Source of the DNA: CAVPMW01 sp963706515
GTDB taxonomy: Bacteria; Chloroflexota; Anaerolineae; Anaerolineales; UBA4823
Direction of reading: 5' to 3'
DNA: 64,000 bases
NCBI GenBank assembly: GCA_963706515.1
Contig: CAVPMW010000017.1
Coordinates: 366,902-430,901, forward strand
A model generated the notes under the pieces. The model was not told where the DNA came from and searched no databases. It saw only the letters and a list, made by a program, of their open reading frames with translations. Shown here one piece after another: positions 29,234 through 39,104 of the stretch. Position 1 is the stretch's first letter. Each line of letters begins with the position of its first letter. A program made the translations under genes and the position numbers.

Positions 29234-32208
29234 ATGAAGACCAGGCATGGCATCCAATTTCTATTCGTTCTGGCGATGGTCGCTACATTTCTCTGGGTGA
29301 AACCGGCAGCCATTCAGGCGGAAACTCAGGCAGGCACGATTTTTGTCAACGATGATGTCAGCGACGGGTTAGCCGCCCATTGGAAATTCGACGAAACCGG
29401 GGCGACGACCGCGCTGGACTTTGTCGGCACCAACCACGCCGCACTGCAAGGCGCCGCCAGCATATCGAACGCCAGCCTGCCGGCGCTGGCTGTGCCCGAC
29501 CCCGGATCGCTCGCGCTGAATGGGACCACCGATTACGCCCAAATCGACGCACCGACGGCCGCGCTGGCGCTCAGCACCTCATTTACTGTGACGGGCTGGG
29601 TGCGGCGGACCACGACCGGCACGTACGATGCCATTTATGACTCGGGCACCCAGGCCAATAAGTGGTGGATTTTTATCGCGGATGGCAGCGCGGGTAAGGA
29701 CAACAAGCTGGGTTTTGGCAAGCGCGGCATCGCCGAGTTTTACAGCACGCAGTCCATCATTGATACGAACTGGCACCACATCGCAGTGGTCAAGAATGGC
29801 GACGCCGGGAATAACCTCAGCTTTTACGTGGACGGCGCGCCCGCTGGCACTGCTGCGGTCGGCTCGGTCAGCACTCCCAGCGGCAGCGCGCGCATCGGCG
29901 CACTGCTGGATGGCTCCGTATCGGCCCAATTTGGCGGCAATATCGACGACCTGCGGGTATACAACCGGGCGCTGAGTGCGGCGGAGATCACCCGGCTGGC
30001 TCAAGGTCAGGGCTGCGTGACAGACGGCGCGAGCTGGGCCACAGCCTTCCGCGAGCTGCAGTGCGCGCTGGCTGCAGCCTCCTCCGGTGAGGAGATCTGG
30101 CTGGCTGGCGGCACGTACCGCCCCAGCACCGGGCGGGCGGTGAGCTTTAACCTGGTCAATGGTGTGAACCTGCTGGGCGGGTTCACCGGCAACGAGACGC
30201 TCGCCAGCCAGCGCCCGGCGTTCGATCCCAACGCCGTGCTGACCAATCTGAGCGGCGACATCCTGGGCAACGACAACCCCAGCGGGTTTGTCAACTACGC
30301 CGAAAACAGCCGCAACGTCGTGATCGCCGGAGCAGGAGTGAGCGCCACCCTGGATGGCCTGGCGATCCGCCAGGGCAACAACGATGCCGCTTCTGGCACA
30401 GGCGCCGGTCTGGAGGTGCAGGCCGGCGCGGTTGGGCTGAGCCTCAACAACGTGGTGGTCAGCGGGAACAGCGCTGCCGGCAACGGCGGCGGCATCCACA
30501 ACCAGGCGCCATTAACCCTGAGCCAGGTGACCCTGACCGGCAACCGCAGCACCGCGGGAACGGCGGCGGCTGTTTTCCTCCGGGTGACGGCCAGCAACCT
30601 GCAGGTGCTCAGCAACACGGGTTGCGGCGGCTTGAGACGTGCGCCTTTGACCATCAACGGCGGATTGTTCGACAGCAACCGGGCGGTTACCTTCAATGGC
30701 GGTGGGATCAACGCCAGCTCGACCTGACCGTGAGCGGTGTGACGTTTAATAACAACCAGGCTCCATTCGGCGGCGGAGCGATTGAAAGCGCGGGGACTTA
30801 GTTCGATCATCACGACCATCACGAATAGCACGTTTACCAACAACCGGGTAACAACTTTCACCGGCGGCGCGCTGGAAGCACCTGTCACAAACGTCACTGT
30901 GGCAGGCAGCACCTTCAGCGGAAACACGGCGCCCCAGGACGGGGGAGCGATCTTCTCGGGGTCCGGCAGCCTGACGGTGAATGCCAGCACTTTCACTAAC
31001 AATCAGGCATCCGGCTCTAATTGTTTTCCGGTATGCTCCAACGGCAGCGGCGGCGCGATCTCCGCGGGCGGTAACTTGATCGTCACTGGCGCCACCTTCA
31101 CCAATAACACCGCCCGGCTGGATGGAGGAGCAATCGTTGCGAAAGGCGCGGCAGCCACTGTAGCAAACTCCACCCTGAACAGCAACCAGGCAGGCTTCCC
31201 GGCGAATTCCGGCAACCCCGGATTGGGGCGCGGGGGTGCTATCTTTAGCTCGGGCACCCTTACCCTGGATGACACGAACTTTGGTGGCAACGGCGCGCAG
31301 ATCAGCGGCGGCGGGGTATTTGTCGATACCGCTGGGACGGCTACGATCAACGGCGGGACGTTTACCTCGAATATCGCTACCACCACCGATGGGGGTGGCT
31401 TGTTCACCGCGGGCGGTGTTTCCAACCTGACAGGAGTCACTTTTACAGGTAACACCGCCGGACGCTTTGGCGGCGGCGCACGGCTCAATGCGGCTGATAT
31501 CCAGTTTTCGGATTTCATAGCTAATTCAGCTGCCTCAGAAGGCGGCGGAGCTCTACTTATCAGCGCCAGCGAGGTGATCGCCTCCACCTTCACCGGCAAC
31601 AGCTTCAAGACCTGAGCGGAGGCTTGTCCATGCAAGGCACCTCCGACCGCTCCCAGACGCTGCAAGTGATCAACTCCCTCTTTTATGACAACCATTGCAT
31701 CAGCACAGCCGGGGCGGCGGACATGCGCCTGTTCGATCTGACCATCGACCTGGTCAACAACACCTTTGCCCGTCCCGCTGTCGCCGGGCAGAGGTCGGTC
31801 GCTTTCTTCCGCAGCAACCTGGATGCCGAGAACAATATCTGGAACGGGTACCTGACCAGCCTGATTGAAGGTCAGACGGCTACGGGCATTACAATCTCCG
31901 AAGATTACAACCTGTTCTTCAACGCTCCGCTCGGTGCGACCGTCCCTCCTGGCGCACATAATCTGACGGCAGACCCGCAGTTCGCCGACCCACTCGCAGC
32001 CGACTTCAGCCTGAGCTCCAGCTCACCGGCGATCGATTCCGGCGATAACAGCGCCCTGCCAGCCGGCATCCTCACCGACTGGGCTGACCAGCCGCGCTTT
32101 GTCGATTCGCCCGGCGCCCCAAACACAGGCGTGGGCACGCCGCCAGTGGATCGCGGCGCTTTCGAATACTCGCTGAAGGCGCTGTACCTGCCAGTAATCG
32201 TGAGATAA
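29234..32208 (+). CDS. Secreted LamG-domain beta-helix adhesin-like protein, frameshifted
   Basis: A signal peptide (residues 1-30, ending near IQAET) precedes a concanavalin/LamG domain of about 190 residues: LAAHWKFDETGATTALDF, FTVTGWVRRTT, WHHIAVVKNGDAG, IDDLRVYNRALSAAEI. A long repeat region follows with Gly/Asn-rich beta-helix rungs (NVVVSGNSAAGNGGGIHN, STFTNNRVTTFTGGAL, ATFTNNTARLDGGAI), as in polymorphic outer-membrane-type surface proteins. Three frame breaks occur near 30715, 30785 and 31610. The C-terminus is LKALYLPVIVR. Joined length is about 990 residues. A surface adhesin or glycan-binding role is plausible; no catalytic residues are evident. Confidence 0.75.
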
Positions 32209-32333
32209 GCCGGGTCCGATTACTTCCCTACGGGCATTTGCCATAGTAAAATAAATTTACACTGGCTATGAGTGGACCGCGCACCCATTGGAAATCCCCT
32301 TTATCACCTGGTAATGCCGGAGGCACACCTCTT

Positions 32334-33307
32334 ATGACGTATTCCTCCCTCCCGAACATTCCATGGGAAGAACGGCCTGCCGGCTGTTCCGATGTGGTCT
32401 GGCGCTACAGCGCCAACCCGATCATCCCGCGCAACCTGATCCCCTCCTCCAACAGCATTTTCAACAGCGCAGTGGTTCCCTTCCAGGGGAAATTTGCCGG
32501 CGTCTTCCGCTGCGACAATAAAAAGCGCGAGATGAACCTGCACCGCGGCTTCAGCGATGACGGCATCTGCTGGGAATTGGACAATGACCCCATCGAATGG
32601 CAGTGCGACGACCCCGAGATCGGCTGGTTCCAGTACCGCTACGACCCGCGTGTGGTCTGGCTGGAGGACCGCTATTACGTGACCTGGTGCAACGGCTATC
32701 ACGGCCCGACCATCGGCATCGGATATACCTTCGATTTCGAGAAATTCCATTTTCTGGAAAACGCCCTGCTGCCGTTCAACCGCAACGGCGTGCTCTTCCC
32801 GCGGAAGATCAACGGCAAGTATGTCATGTTCAGCCGCCCCAGCGACAACGGCCATACCCCCTTCGGCGACATTTATCTCAGCCAGAGCCCGGATATGATC
32901 CACTGGGGCGAGCACCGCTTCGTGATGGGCGCCAAAGGCGGCTGGCAGAGCACCAAGATCGGCGCCGGACCTATCCCGATCGAGACCCCTGAAGGCTGGC
33001 TGCTGTTCTATCACGGCGTGCTGACCTCGTGCAACGGCTTCGTTTACAGCTTCGGCGCCGCCCTGCTCGACCTGGAGCAACCCTGGAAGGTGATCTACCG
33101 CGGCGAAGCTCCTACCTGCTCTCCCCGCAGACCTCTTACGAGTGCGTGGGTGATGTGCCCAATGTGGCCTTCCCGTGCGCGGCTCTTTACGACCAGCCTA
33201 CCGGGCGGATCGCCATCTACTACGGCGGGGCAGATACGGTGACCGCTCTGGCGTTCGCTTACCTTGACGAGGTGATCAGCTTCGTCAAAAGCGAATCCGA
33301 GCTATAA
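32334..33307 (+). CDS. GH130-type glycoside phosphorylase/hydrolase, frameshifted
   Basis: The protein has the five-bladed propeller features of GH130: a start WRYSANPIIPRN, GKFAGVFRCDNKKREMNLH, WFQYRYDPRVVWLEDRYYVTW (abbreviated positions 95-115), GAGPIPIETPEGWLLFYHG and, after a break near 33110, IAIYYGGADTVTALAFA. GH130 enzymes phosphorolyse or hydrolyse beta-mannosides. The start ATG 32334 has GGAGG 10 bases upstream. About 324 residues. No signal peptide is seen, so it acts in the cytoplasm. It precedes a deacetylase and an aminotransferase, suggesting intracellular handling of an imported glycan. Confidence 0.85.
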
Positions 33308-33392
33308 GCGCGAATCTATGCTATTAAAGCGTATCTGAGCGATAAAAGCGTTCTTTGCTATAAAAGCGTTCTTTGCTGTAAAAGCGTTCTAC
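33301..33392 (+). repeat. 18-19 bp tandem repeats starting at a stop codon
   Basis: Five degenerate units follow one another: 33301-33319, 33320-33338, 33339-33356, 33357-33374 and 33375-33392. The consensus is GCTATAAAAGCGTTCTTT. The first unit contains the TAA stop of the GH130 gene. A second array with a similar unit (GCTGTAAACGCTAAGCGT) lies at 57803-57856. Confidence 0.85.
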
Positions 33393-33462
33393 GCTTTAGG
33401 TGATCGCCAAATACAGGCTCGCTAAACAGGTTTTTCCAATAGAATCGACCCGCACCGATAAA

Positions 33463-34299
33463 ATGACAACCCCCGAAATCCTCGGATATCCCCGGGATGC
33501 GCGCTTGTTAATCGTCAACATCGATGATTACGGCTTATGTTATACGGTCAACAATACTGCCATCCAGCTGCTCAAGGCAGGCGCGGCCTGTTCTTGCACG
33601 GTGATGGCGCCGGCGCCATGGGGCATCCATGGGATCGAGCTGGTCAAGGCGAGCCCGGGGGTTAAATGCGGGGTCCATCTGACTGCGATCAGCGAGCATC
33701 GCCTCTACCGTTGGAGACCGCTGTCTTCCCCTGAGAGCGTGCCATCGCTGATCGACGAAGACGGCTTTTTTTACCTGGAATCGCGCCAGGAGCAGTTCAC
33801 CAAGGGGGTAGTCCTCTCCGAGCTGGAGCGCGAATGGCGCGCCCAGATTGAATTTGTCCGGCAGCGCGGGGTTCAAGTCACCCATTTAGACAGCCACTGC
33901 AACGTGCACGATTCCAGGGACGACATCTTTGAAATGACTTTCCACCTGGCGTTGGAATATGGACTTCCCCTGAGGGTCCATAACCCCAGAAACCTGGAAT
34001 GGGCAAAAGTCAGGGGCCGGCCTACTATAGACTTTCCCGACCTGGACAGCTTCAGCCTGCCTCTGGAGGATAAAACCAGCCGGTATCTGCGCATGCTCCA
34101 GGAGCTGCCCGAAGGGTTATCGGAATGGGGAATCCATCCGGCGTATGAAAGCGACGAGCTGCGTGCAATCACCCCGGCGTGGCCTGTGCGCAGCAGCGAT
34201 TTTGAGTTCTTCAGCTCTGCTGAGTACCAGCATAGGATCCAGAGCGAAGGGATCGAGCTGGTCGATTATTCCTTACTGAAATCCTATTGGGCTGCCTGA
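33463..34299 (+). CDS. ChbG/YdjC-family carbohydrate deacetylase
   Basis: The intact 278-residue protein shows the YdjC metal-site motifs: NIDDYG (Asp pair) near residue 18, GVHLT (His) and THLDSHCNVH with the paired His. The central LRVHNPRN and EWGIHPAY are also family-like. Members remove acetyl groups from N-acetyl-sugars such as chito-disaccharides. I chose ATG 33463 because it begins the conserved strand; an upstream in-frame start at 33400 would fall next to the tandem repeats and adds a basic stretch. It lies between the GH130 and aminotransferase genes. Confidence 0.8.
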   Translation: MTTPEILGYPRDARLLIVNIDDYGLCYTVNNTAIQLLKAGAACSCTVMAPAPWGIHGIELVKASPGVKCGVHLTAISEHRLYRWRPLSSPESVPSLIDEDGFFYLESRQEQFTKGVVLSELEREWRAQIEFVRQRGVQVTHLDSHCNVHDSRDDIFEMTFHLALEYGLPLRVHNPRNLEWAKVRGRPTIDFPDLDSFSLPLEDKTSRYLRMLQELPEGLSEWGIHPAYESDELRAITPAWPVRSSDFEFFSSAEYQHRIQSEGIELVDYSLLKSYWAA

Positions 34300-34367
34300 G
34301 TAACGTCGTATTGAGATGAGAGGGCTGTTTTCACAGAGCGCCCGATATAAATTCTGAGGAGGCAAGC

Positions 34368-35570
34368 ATGCCTGGTCCTGGTTTTTACTTTTACGGAGAA
34401 GAAGAGCGCAAAGAAGTTGAGGAGGTCCTCGCCAGCGGTTATCTTTCGCGCTACGGTAGCGAGGATGATCCCCAGTTCAAGCATAAAGTATTCACATTTG
34501 AGGCTGAATTTGCCGAGAAAATGGGCGCCCGCTGCTGCGTGGCAGTTAATTCAGGCACCAGCGCGCTCATGGCAGCTCTGGTAGCCATCGGGCTCAACCC
34601 TGGCGACGAGGTGCTGGTCCCGGGCTATACCTTCATCGCCTCGATGTCTGCGGTGATCGCCGTCGGAGGCTCCCCGGTGCTGGTCGAAGTGGATGAATCT
34701 CTGACCATGGATCCTGAGGATGCCGAGCGCAAAATTACCGGGCGGACCCGCGTAATCATGCCGGTCCACATGTTGGGCAACCCGTGCGATATGGCCCGCC
34801 TGCGCCTACTGGCAGAAAAGCATAATCTGATCATTATCGAGGACTCCTGCCAGGCGCTGGGCGGATCGTATTGCGGGCAGCGGTTGGGCACGTTTGGAGC
34901 AATGGGAGCTTTTTCATTAAATACTTACAAAGTGATAAATTCTGGCGACGGCGGGGTGCTGATCACGGACAGCCAGGACCTTTACCGCCGCGCTTTCGCT
35001 TTTCACGACCAGGGACATCTCCCATTGCGCCAAGGGATAGAGATTGGGAAGCGCACTCTGATCGGGATCAACATGCGCATGAATGAGCTGACGGGTGCCT
35101 TTGCCCTGGGGCAGCTCCGGAAGCTGGACTTGATCCTGGCTACCCTGCGCGAGAAAAAGGCTCTGTTAAAAGGGGCTATTGCGGCTGGCGGCATCCGTAA
35201 CCTGAATTTTCGCCGGATCAATGACCCGGGCGAATGCGCCACACTGCTCACCGTCCAGTTTCCGGATGAGCCGCTGACCGAAAAAGTCGTCGCAGCGCTG
35301 CGCAGCAAGTCTGTTTATAACAGCGGCTGGCACGTGTACAACCACATGGAACAATTGCTGGCTTACACCGACCCGAGTGGGCGGAAGCCTTACCGAAAGC
35401 ACATGCTGCCGCAGACCGATGACATCTTGCACAGGAGCATCAACCTCAGCGTTGGCGTCGTTGACCCCGGTCTGGGGGCAGATTTTGGCATCGATGTCTT
35501 GAGCGAGCGGGATGAGATCTACCGGAAGGCGGACGAGTTCGTCCGCCTGGTCAAGCCAATAGCCGGGTAG
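34368..35570 (+). CDS. DegT/DnrJ/StrS-family PLP aminotransferase
   Basis: The 400-residue protein is intact. The PLP-binding regions are NSGTSALMAALVAIGLNPG, EDSCQALGGSY (Asp for the pyridine nitrogen) and the Schiff-base Lys in SLNTYKVINSGDGG. A Shine-Dalgarno GAGGAGG precedes the ATG. Family members aminate keto-sugars or cyclic polyols. The gene immediately precedes the inositol transport and catabolism cluster, so scyllo-inosose, an intermediate of that pathway, is a plausible substrate, as for StsC-type enzymes. A nucleotide-sugar substrate is equally possible. Confidence 0.85.
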   Translation: MPGPGFYFYGEEERKEVEEVLASGYLSRYGSEDDPQFKHKVFTFEAEFAEKMGARCCVAVNSGTSALMAALVAIGLNPGDEVLVPGYTFIASMSAVIAVGGSPVLVEVDESLTMDPEDAERKITGRTRVIMPVHMLGNPCDMARLRLLAEKHNLIIIEDSCQALGGSYCGQRLGTFGAMGAFSLNTYKVINSGDGGVLITDSQDLYRRAFAFHDQGHLPLRQGIEIGKRTLIGINMRMNELTGAFALGQLRKLDLILATLREKKALLKGAIAAGGIRNLNFRRINDPGECATLLTVQFPDEPLTEKVVAALRSKSVYNSGWHVYNHMEQLLAYTDPSGRKPYRKHMLPQTDDILHRSINLSVGVVDPGLGADFGIDVLSERDEIYRKADEFVRLVKPIAG

Positions 35571-35617
35571 CTTACCCGCACCTCGGATGCCCATTCAGCC
35601 TTCCCGAGCTGTAACAA

Positions 35618-35669
35618 AGTGTTCCGTTTCCGCCGACTTAAGCATAATAACCATGTTTTACGGAACACT
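35618..35669. repeat. Inverted repeat, family C, copy 2
   Basis: AGTGTTCCGT (35618-35627) and ACGGAACACT (35660-35669) flank a 32-base interior that begins TTCCGCCGACTT. Both arms and the inner flank match the copy at 11961-12012. It follows the aminotransferase stop by 47 bases and ends just before the promoter at 35674, so it could separate the two transcripts. Confidence 0.8.
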
Positions 35670-35673
35670 AGAT

Positions 35674-35702
35674 TTGACAAGCCGCCGGTTGTATGCTAAA
35701 CT
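35674..35702 (+). promoter_or_regulatory. Promoter of the inositol transport/catabolism cluster
   Basis: TTGACA (35674-35679) and TAAACT (35697-35702) lie 17 bases apart. The -35 box is consensus. It faces the first permease gene, whose ATG is 84 bases downstream, and a LacI-type operator follows at once. Confidence 0.65.
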
Positions 35703-35706
35703 TTTT

Positions 35707-35720
35707 TGCAAACATTTGCA
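35707..35720. promoter_or_regulatory. LacI-family operator-like palindrome
   Basis: TGCAAACATTTGCA has perfect 6-base arms around a CA centre and departs by one base from the common LacI/CcpA-type pattern TGNAANCGNTNNCA. It begins 4 bases after the -10 box, so a bound repressor would cover the transcription start. The LacI-type gene at 45081 in the same cluster is the obvious candidate regulator. Confidence 0.6.
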
Positions 35721-35785
35721 TAGCGGTCAACGCGATGCTCCAGGGGGAGATTAAGTCATTCGACAGGTATCTTTTAAGGTGAATA

Positions 35786-36784
35786 ATGAGTGTATTCACT
35801 GACAAATTTGCGGTCGTAAGATACCGGTTGTCCTATATCCCGGAAGCTGTCGCCCTGATCAGTTTTATCGCGCTGTTCATTTTCTTCAGCTTCGCCGCGC
35901 CCAATTTTCTCACCCCTCTCTCGATCGGCAACATCCTGACCTTTGGCAGCATCACGGCTGTCGTGACCATCGGTGTATCAATACTGATGGTCGCCGGTGA
36001 ATTCGACCTCTCCGTGGGGTCGAATTTTGCGGTGACCAGCTATGTCATCGCCCTGACCCTGATTGCCGGGTATCCGGTCTGGATCGCCATTCCCTTTGGC
36101 ATCCTGTCCAGCAGCCTGCTGGGATTGGTCAACGGGCTGATCGTGACGAAGACGAAGATTCCGTCCTTTATCTGTACGGTTGGCACTTTGCTGGCGTACC
36201 GCGGCATTGTGCGCGCAATCGGTAGGGGAACATTTGCCACCTATAAGGGTGATCCCATCCCAATCTTCAAGTATATCAATGGCGATTTCACCTTTCTCAA
36301 CAATATCTATCACGTGCAGGCATTTCGCACTTCATTTGTCTGGTTCATCCTGCTGGTTATCTTTTTTACCTTTGTTTTGACCAGGACGCGCTTCGGGAAC
36401 TGGGTGTATGCCAGCGGAGGCGCAGGAGAAGCGGCTAAAGCCCAGGGCGTGAACGTGAACCGTACCAAAATCCTGTGCTTTGTCCTGACCGGCTTCCTGG
36501 TGGCTCTGGCCAGCACCATGCAGTTTGCCCATCGTTTGAGCGTGGACCCCTTGCGCGGGGATGGCATGGAGCTGATCGTCGTGGCTTCCTGCGTGATCGG
36601 GGGCGTGCGCCTCTCCGGTGGATACGGCACAGTGATTGGGGCAATCCTGGGCGCCTTCCTGCTCCAGATGCTCGACCAGGGCCTCGTCCTGATGGGAATC
36701 CCCATCGAGGTGTTTCAAGCCAGTGTTGGCTTGATCATTCTCGTTTCCGTCATCCTCAATACCTACCTGGGGAAAGGCGAATAA
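35786..36784 (+). CDS. Sugar ABC transporter permease (RbsC family) 1
   Basis: The 332-residue membrane protein has eight or more helices and family motifs GEFDLSVGSNFAV near residue 75, GLVNGLIVTKTKIPSFICT and the cytoplasmic ASGGAGEAAKAQGVN loop that contacts the ATPase. The second half repeats the pattern in GGVRLSGGYGTVIGA. It is the first gene behind the operator-controlled promoter. A second permease at 39105 in the same cluster probably pairs with it as a heterodimer. Context points to inositol or a related polyol. Confidence 0.85.
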   Translation: MSVFTDKFAVVRYRLSYIPEAVALISFIALFIFFSFAAPNFLTPLSIGNILTFGSITAVVTIGVSILMVAGEFDLSVGSNFAVTSYVIALTLIAGYPVWIAIPFGILSSSLLGLVNGLIVTKTKIPSFICTVGTLLAYRGIVRAIGRGTFATYKGDPIPIFKYINGDFTFLNNIYHVQAFRTSFVWFILLVIFFTFVLTRTRFGNWVYASGGAGEAAKAQGVNVNRTKILCFVLTGFLVALASTMQFAHRLSVDPLRGDGMELIVVASCVIGGVRLSGGYGTVIGAILGAFLLQMLDQGLVLMGIPIEVFQASVGLIILVSVILNTYLGKGE

Positions 36785-37038
36785 TATTTCGCCTGACCAA
36801 TCTGATTCCCAATTCCGAATGAAGAGAAAGGAGGCGTTAGCGCAGCATATTCGTGAAATATCGCCTGACCAGTTTACAGGTTTCTCGACACCAATCAATT
36901 CTAAGCAAACCGCCATAAGTATTTTAAGTACAGAGGAGCATAAAATGGCGGTTTGCCCCAGTGATTGGCCGTCTGGGTGTCAATTTTTGTAAAAATACTT
37001 TCGGCCAATCACATATACGGATATGCCAAGGAGGACGA
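36785..37038 (+). promoter_or_regulatory. Structured gap between permease 1 and the binding protein
   Basis: The 254-base gap contains an 11-base direct repeat TCGCCTGACCA (36789-36799 and 36861-36871), a perfect 12-base inverted repeat GCAAACCGCCAT/ATGGCGGTTTGC (36905-36916, 36945-36956) and a perfect 11-base one GTGATTGGCCG/CGGCCAATCAC (36961-36971, 37002-37012). A GAAAGGAGG precedes a possible 21-codon GTG reading frame that ends in the first hairpin arm. This may set the ratio between permease and binding-protein mRNA, or be a repeat. The binding-protein ATG has AAGGAGG upstream. Confidence 0.5.
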
Positions 37039-39022
37039 ATGAATAAGCTCAATTTCTTGCTGGCAGTGGTGATCGCGCTTGCACTGGTATTAGCTGCCTG
37101 CCAGCCCACACCCACTGCTGCGCCGGCAACCCAACCCGCTGCGGCTCAGCCCACCCAGGCTCCGCCGGAGCCGACCAAGGCTCCCGAAGCAACCAAGCCG
37201 CCGGAGCCAACCCAGGCGCCTGCGGCTACTGAAGCGCCTACCCAACCCCCTGCGCCAGCCGACCGGCGGACCGATCAAGTTGATCATGGTCCAGCATGCG
37301 CTGTGCGCCTGGGACTCCTTCTGGTGCACGGTCGAGGAGGGCATCAAGACTGCCGCCAAGCAGATGGACGTCGACGTCACCATCCTCGGCCCGGATAAAT
37401 TCGACCTGGAGAAGACCGCCTCGCTGATCGACCAGGCGGTGGCTGCCAAGCCGGATGGGATCGGCCTGACCGTGACCGACCCGGTGCTCTTCAAAGATCC
37501 GATCATGAAAGCGCTCAACGCCGGCATCCCGGTGCTGGCCTACAACGCCGGCAGCGGTCCCATCGACGACGGCATCCCCTACATGACCTACCTGGGCATG
37601 GATGAGTACCAGGGCGGCTACCAGAGCGGGCAGCGCATGATCGCCGCCGGCGGCAAGCGCGGCGTGTGCATCAACCACCAGGTCGGTCACGCCGGCCTGG
37701 ATGCCCGCTGCAAGGGCTTCTTGCGAGGCCTTCACCGCGAAGAAGCTTGAAAGCCGAGGTCCTGGCGCATCAAAGGCGAAGACGCAGCCCAGTCGCAGAC
37801 TACGATCAGCGACTTCTACACCGCCAACCCGGATGTCAACGCCTTCCTGACCCTGGGCCCCAGCGGCGCCACCCCCTTCTATGCCTTCCTGGAAGCTGAC
37901 AAGCCCCAGGGCATCTTCCACGGCACCTTCGATACCAGCCCGGAGATCGAAGACAAGATCAAGGACGGCACGACCATGTTCGCCGTCGACCAGCAGCCCT
38001 ACCTGCAGGGCTACGGCGCGGTCATGTACCTGGTCCTGGCAAACCGCTACGGCATCAAGCCCGCACTGCCCGTGACCGCCACCGGCCCGGGCTTTATCGA
38101 CCGAGCAGACGGTTGGCAAGGACACACAGCCTGACAAGCCGCTCAAGCTGTTCCATGGTCCAGCACGCCATGTGCGCCTACGATCCCTACTGGTGCGTGG
38201 TCCAGAAGGGTATGGAGGAGGCCGCCAAGGACATGGGGGTCGACGTGACCATCCTCGGCCCGGATAAGTTCGACGTCGAAAAGACGGCCGCCCTGATCGA
38301 CCAGGCGGTCGCCTCCAAGCCGGATGGGATCGGCGCGACCATCACCGATACCCAGATGTTCAAGCCGCCGCTGATGAAAGCCATCGATGCCGGTATCCCG
38401 GTGGTCGCCTACGATACCGGGCAGGGCCCAGAAAAGGACGACATCCCTTACCTGACCTTCTGGGGAGCCGAAGACTACGTCCAGGGTTACTACGGCGGCG
38501 TGAAGATGGTGGATTCGGGCGCCAAGAAAGGCGGTCTGCATCAACCACCAGGTCGGGCACACCGGTCTGGACGCCCGCTGCAAGGGCTTCTTCGATGCCT
38601 TGAAAGAGAAGGGCATCCCCGCGGAGGTCCTGGGCGTGAAGGGTGAAGATGCTGCCCAGGTCCAGACTACCATCAGCGACTACTACACTGCCCACCCGGA
38701 TGTGAATGCTTTCCTGACCCTCGGACCGGCCGGATCCGATCCGTTCTACGCCTTTGTCGAAGCCGAAGGCATCCAGCCCGGGCAGATCTTCCACGGCACG
38801 TTCGACATCACCCCGGCTGGGGTGAAGGCAATCAAGGATGGCACGACCCTGTTCATCCTGGACGCTCAGCCCTACCTGATCGGCTATGGCACCGTGATAT
38901 CTCTGGCCAATTACCTGCGCTACAACATCTCGCCAGCGACAGGCATCAGCGCCACCGGCCCTGGCTTTGTCGACAAGAGCAACGTCGATATCGTCGAGAA
39001 GCTGGCTGGTACTTACCGCTAA
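37039..39022 (+). CDS. Double sugar-binding lipoprotein (two fused periplasmic-binding domains), frameshifted
   Basis: The lipobox LVLAAC (Cys about residue 21) is followed by a Pro/Thr/Ala-rich linker of about 55 residues. Domain 1 starts at IKLIMVQHALCAWDSFWC and ends at ATGPGFID near 38105. Domain 2 starts at LFMVQHAMCAYDPYWC near 38150 and ends with VDIVEKLAGTYR. Between them only EQTVGKDTQPDKPLK is read, with no signal peptide or start signal. Both domains share VDVTILGPDKFD, EKTA-LIDQAVA-KPDGIG and the Cys-rich CINHQVGH-GLDARCKGF, and are similar at DNA level, so one arose by duplication. Breaks lie near 37262, 37740, 38103, 38148 and 38535. The family binds sugars for RbsC-type permeases. 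Confidence 0.75.
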
Positions 39023-39104
39023 TCAATCCATCATACCCCGAGCGGGCAGGGCAACCGCCCTGCCCGCTCACTCAAAGATGTGGAAGGCCGAAGGTTAATC
39101 GCGT

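Noticed and set aside
29579..30499. Long open frame on the minus strand within the LamG/beta-helix gene
   Set aside because: It lies antisense to a clear secreted protein, has no recognisable motifs and reflects the GC-rich codon pattern.
33301..33392. CRISPR array
   Set aside because: The units are 18-19 bases in direct contact with no spacers, and no cas genes are near.
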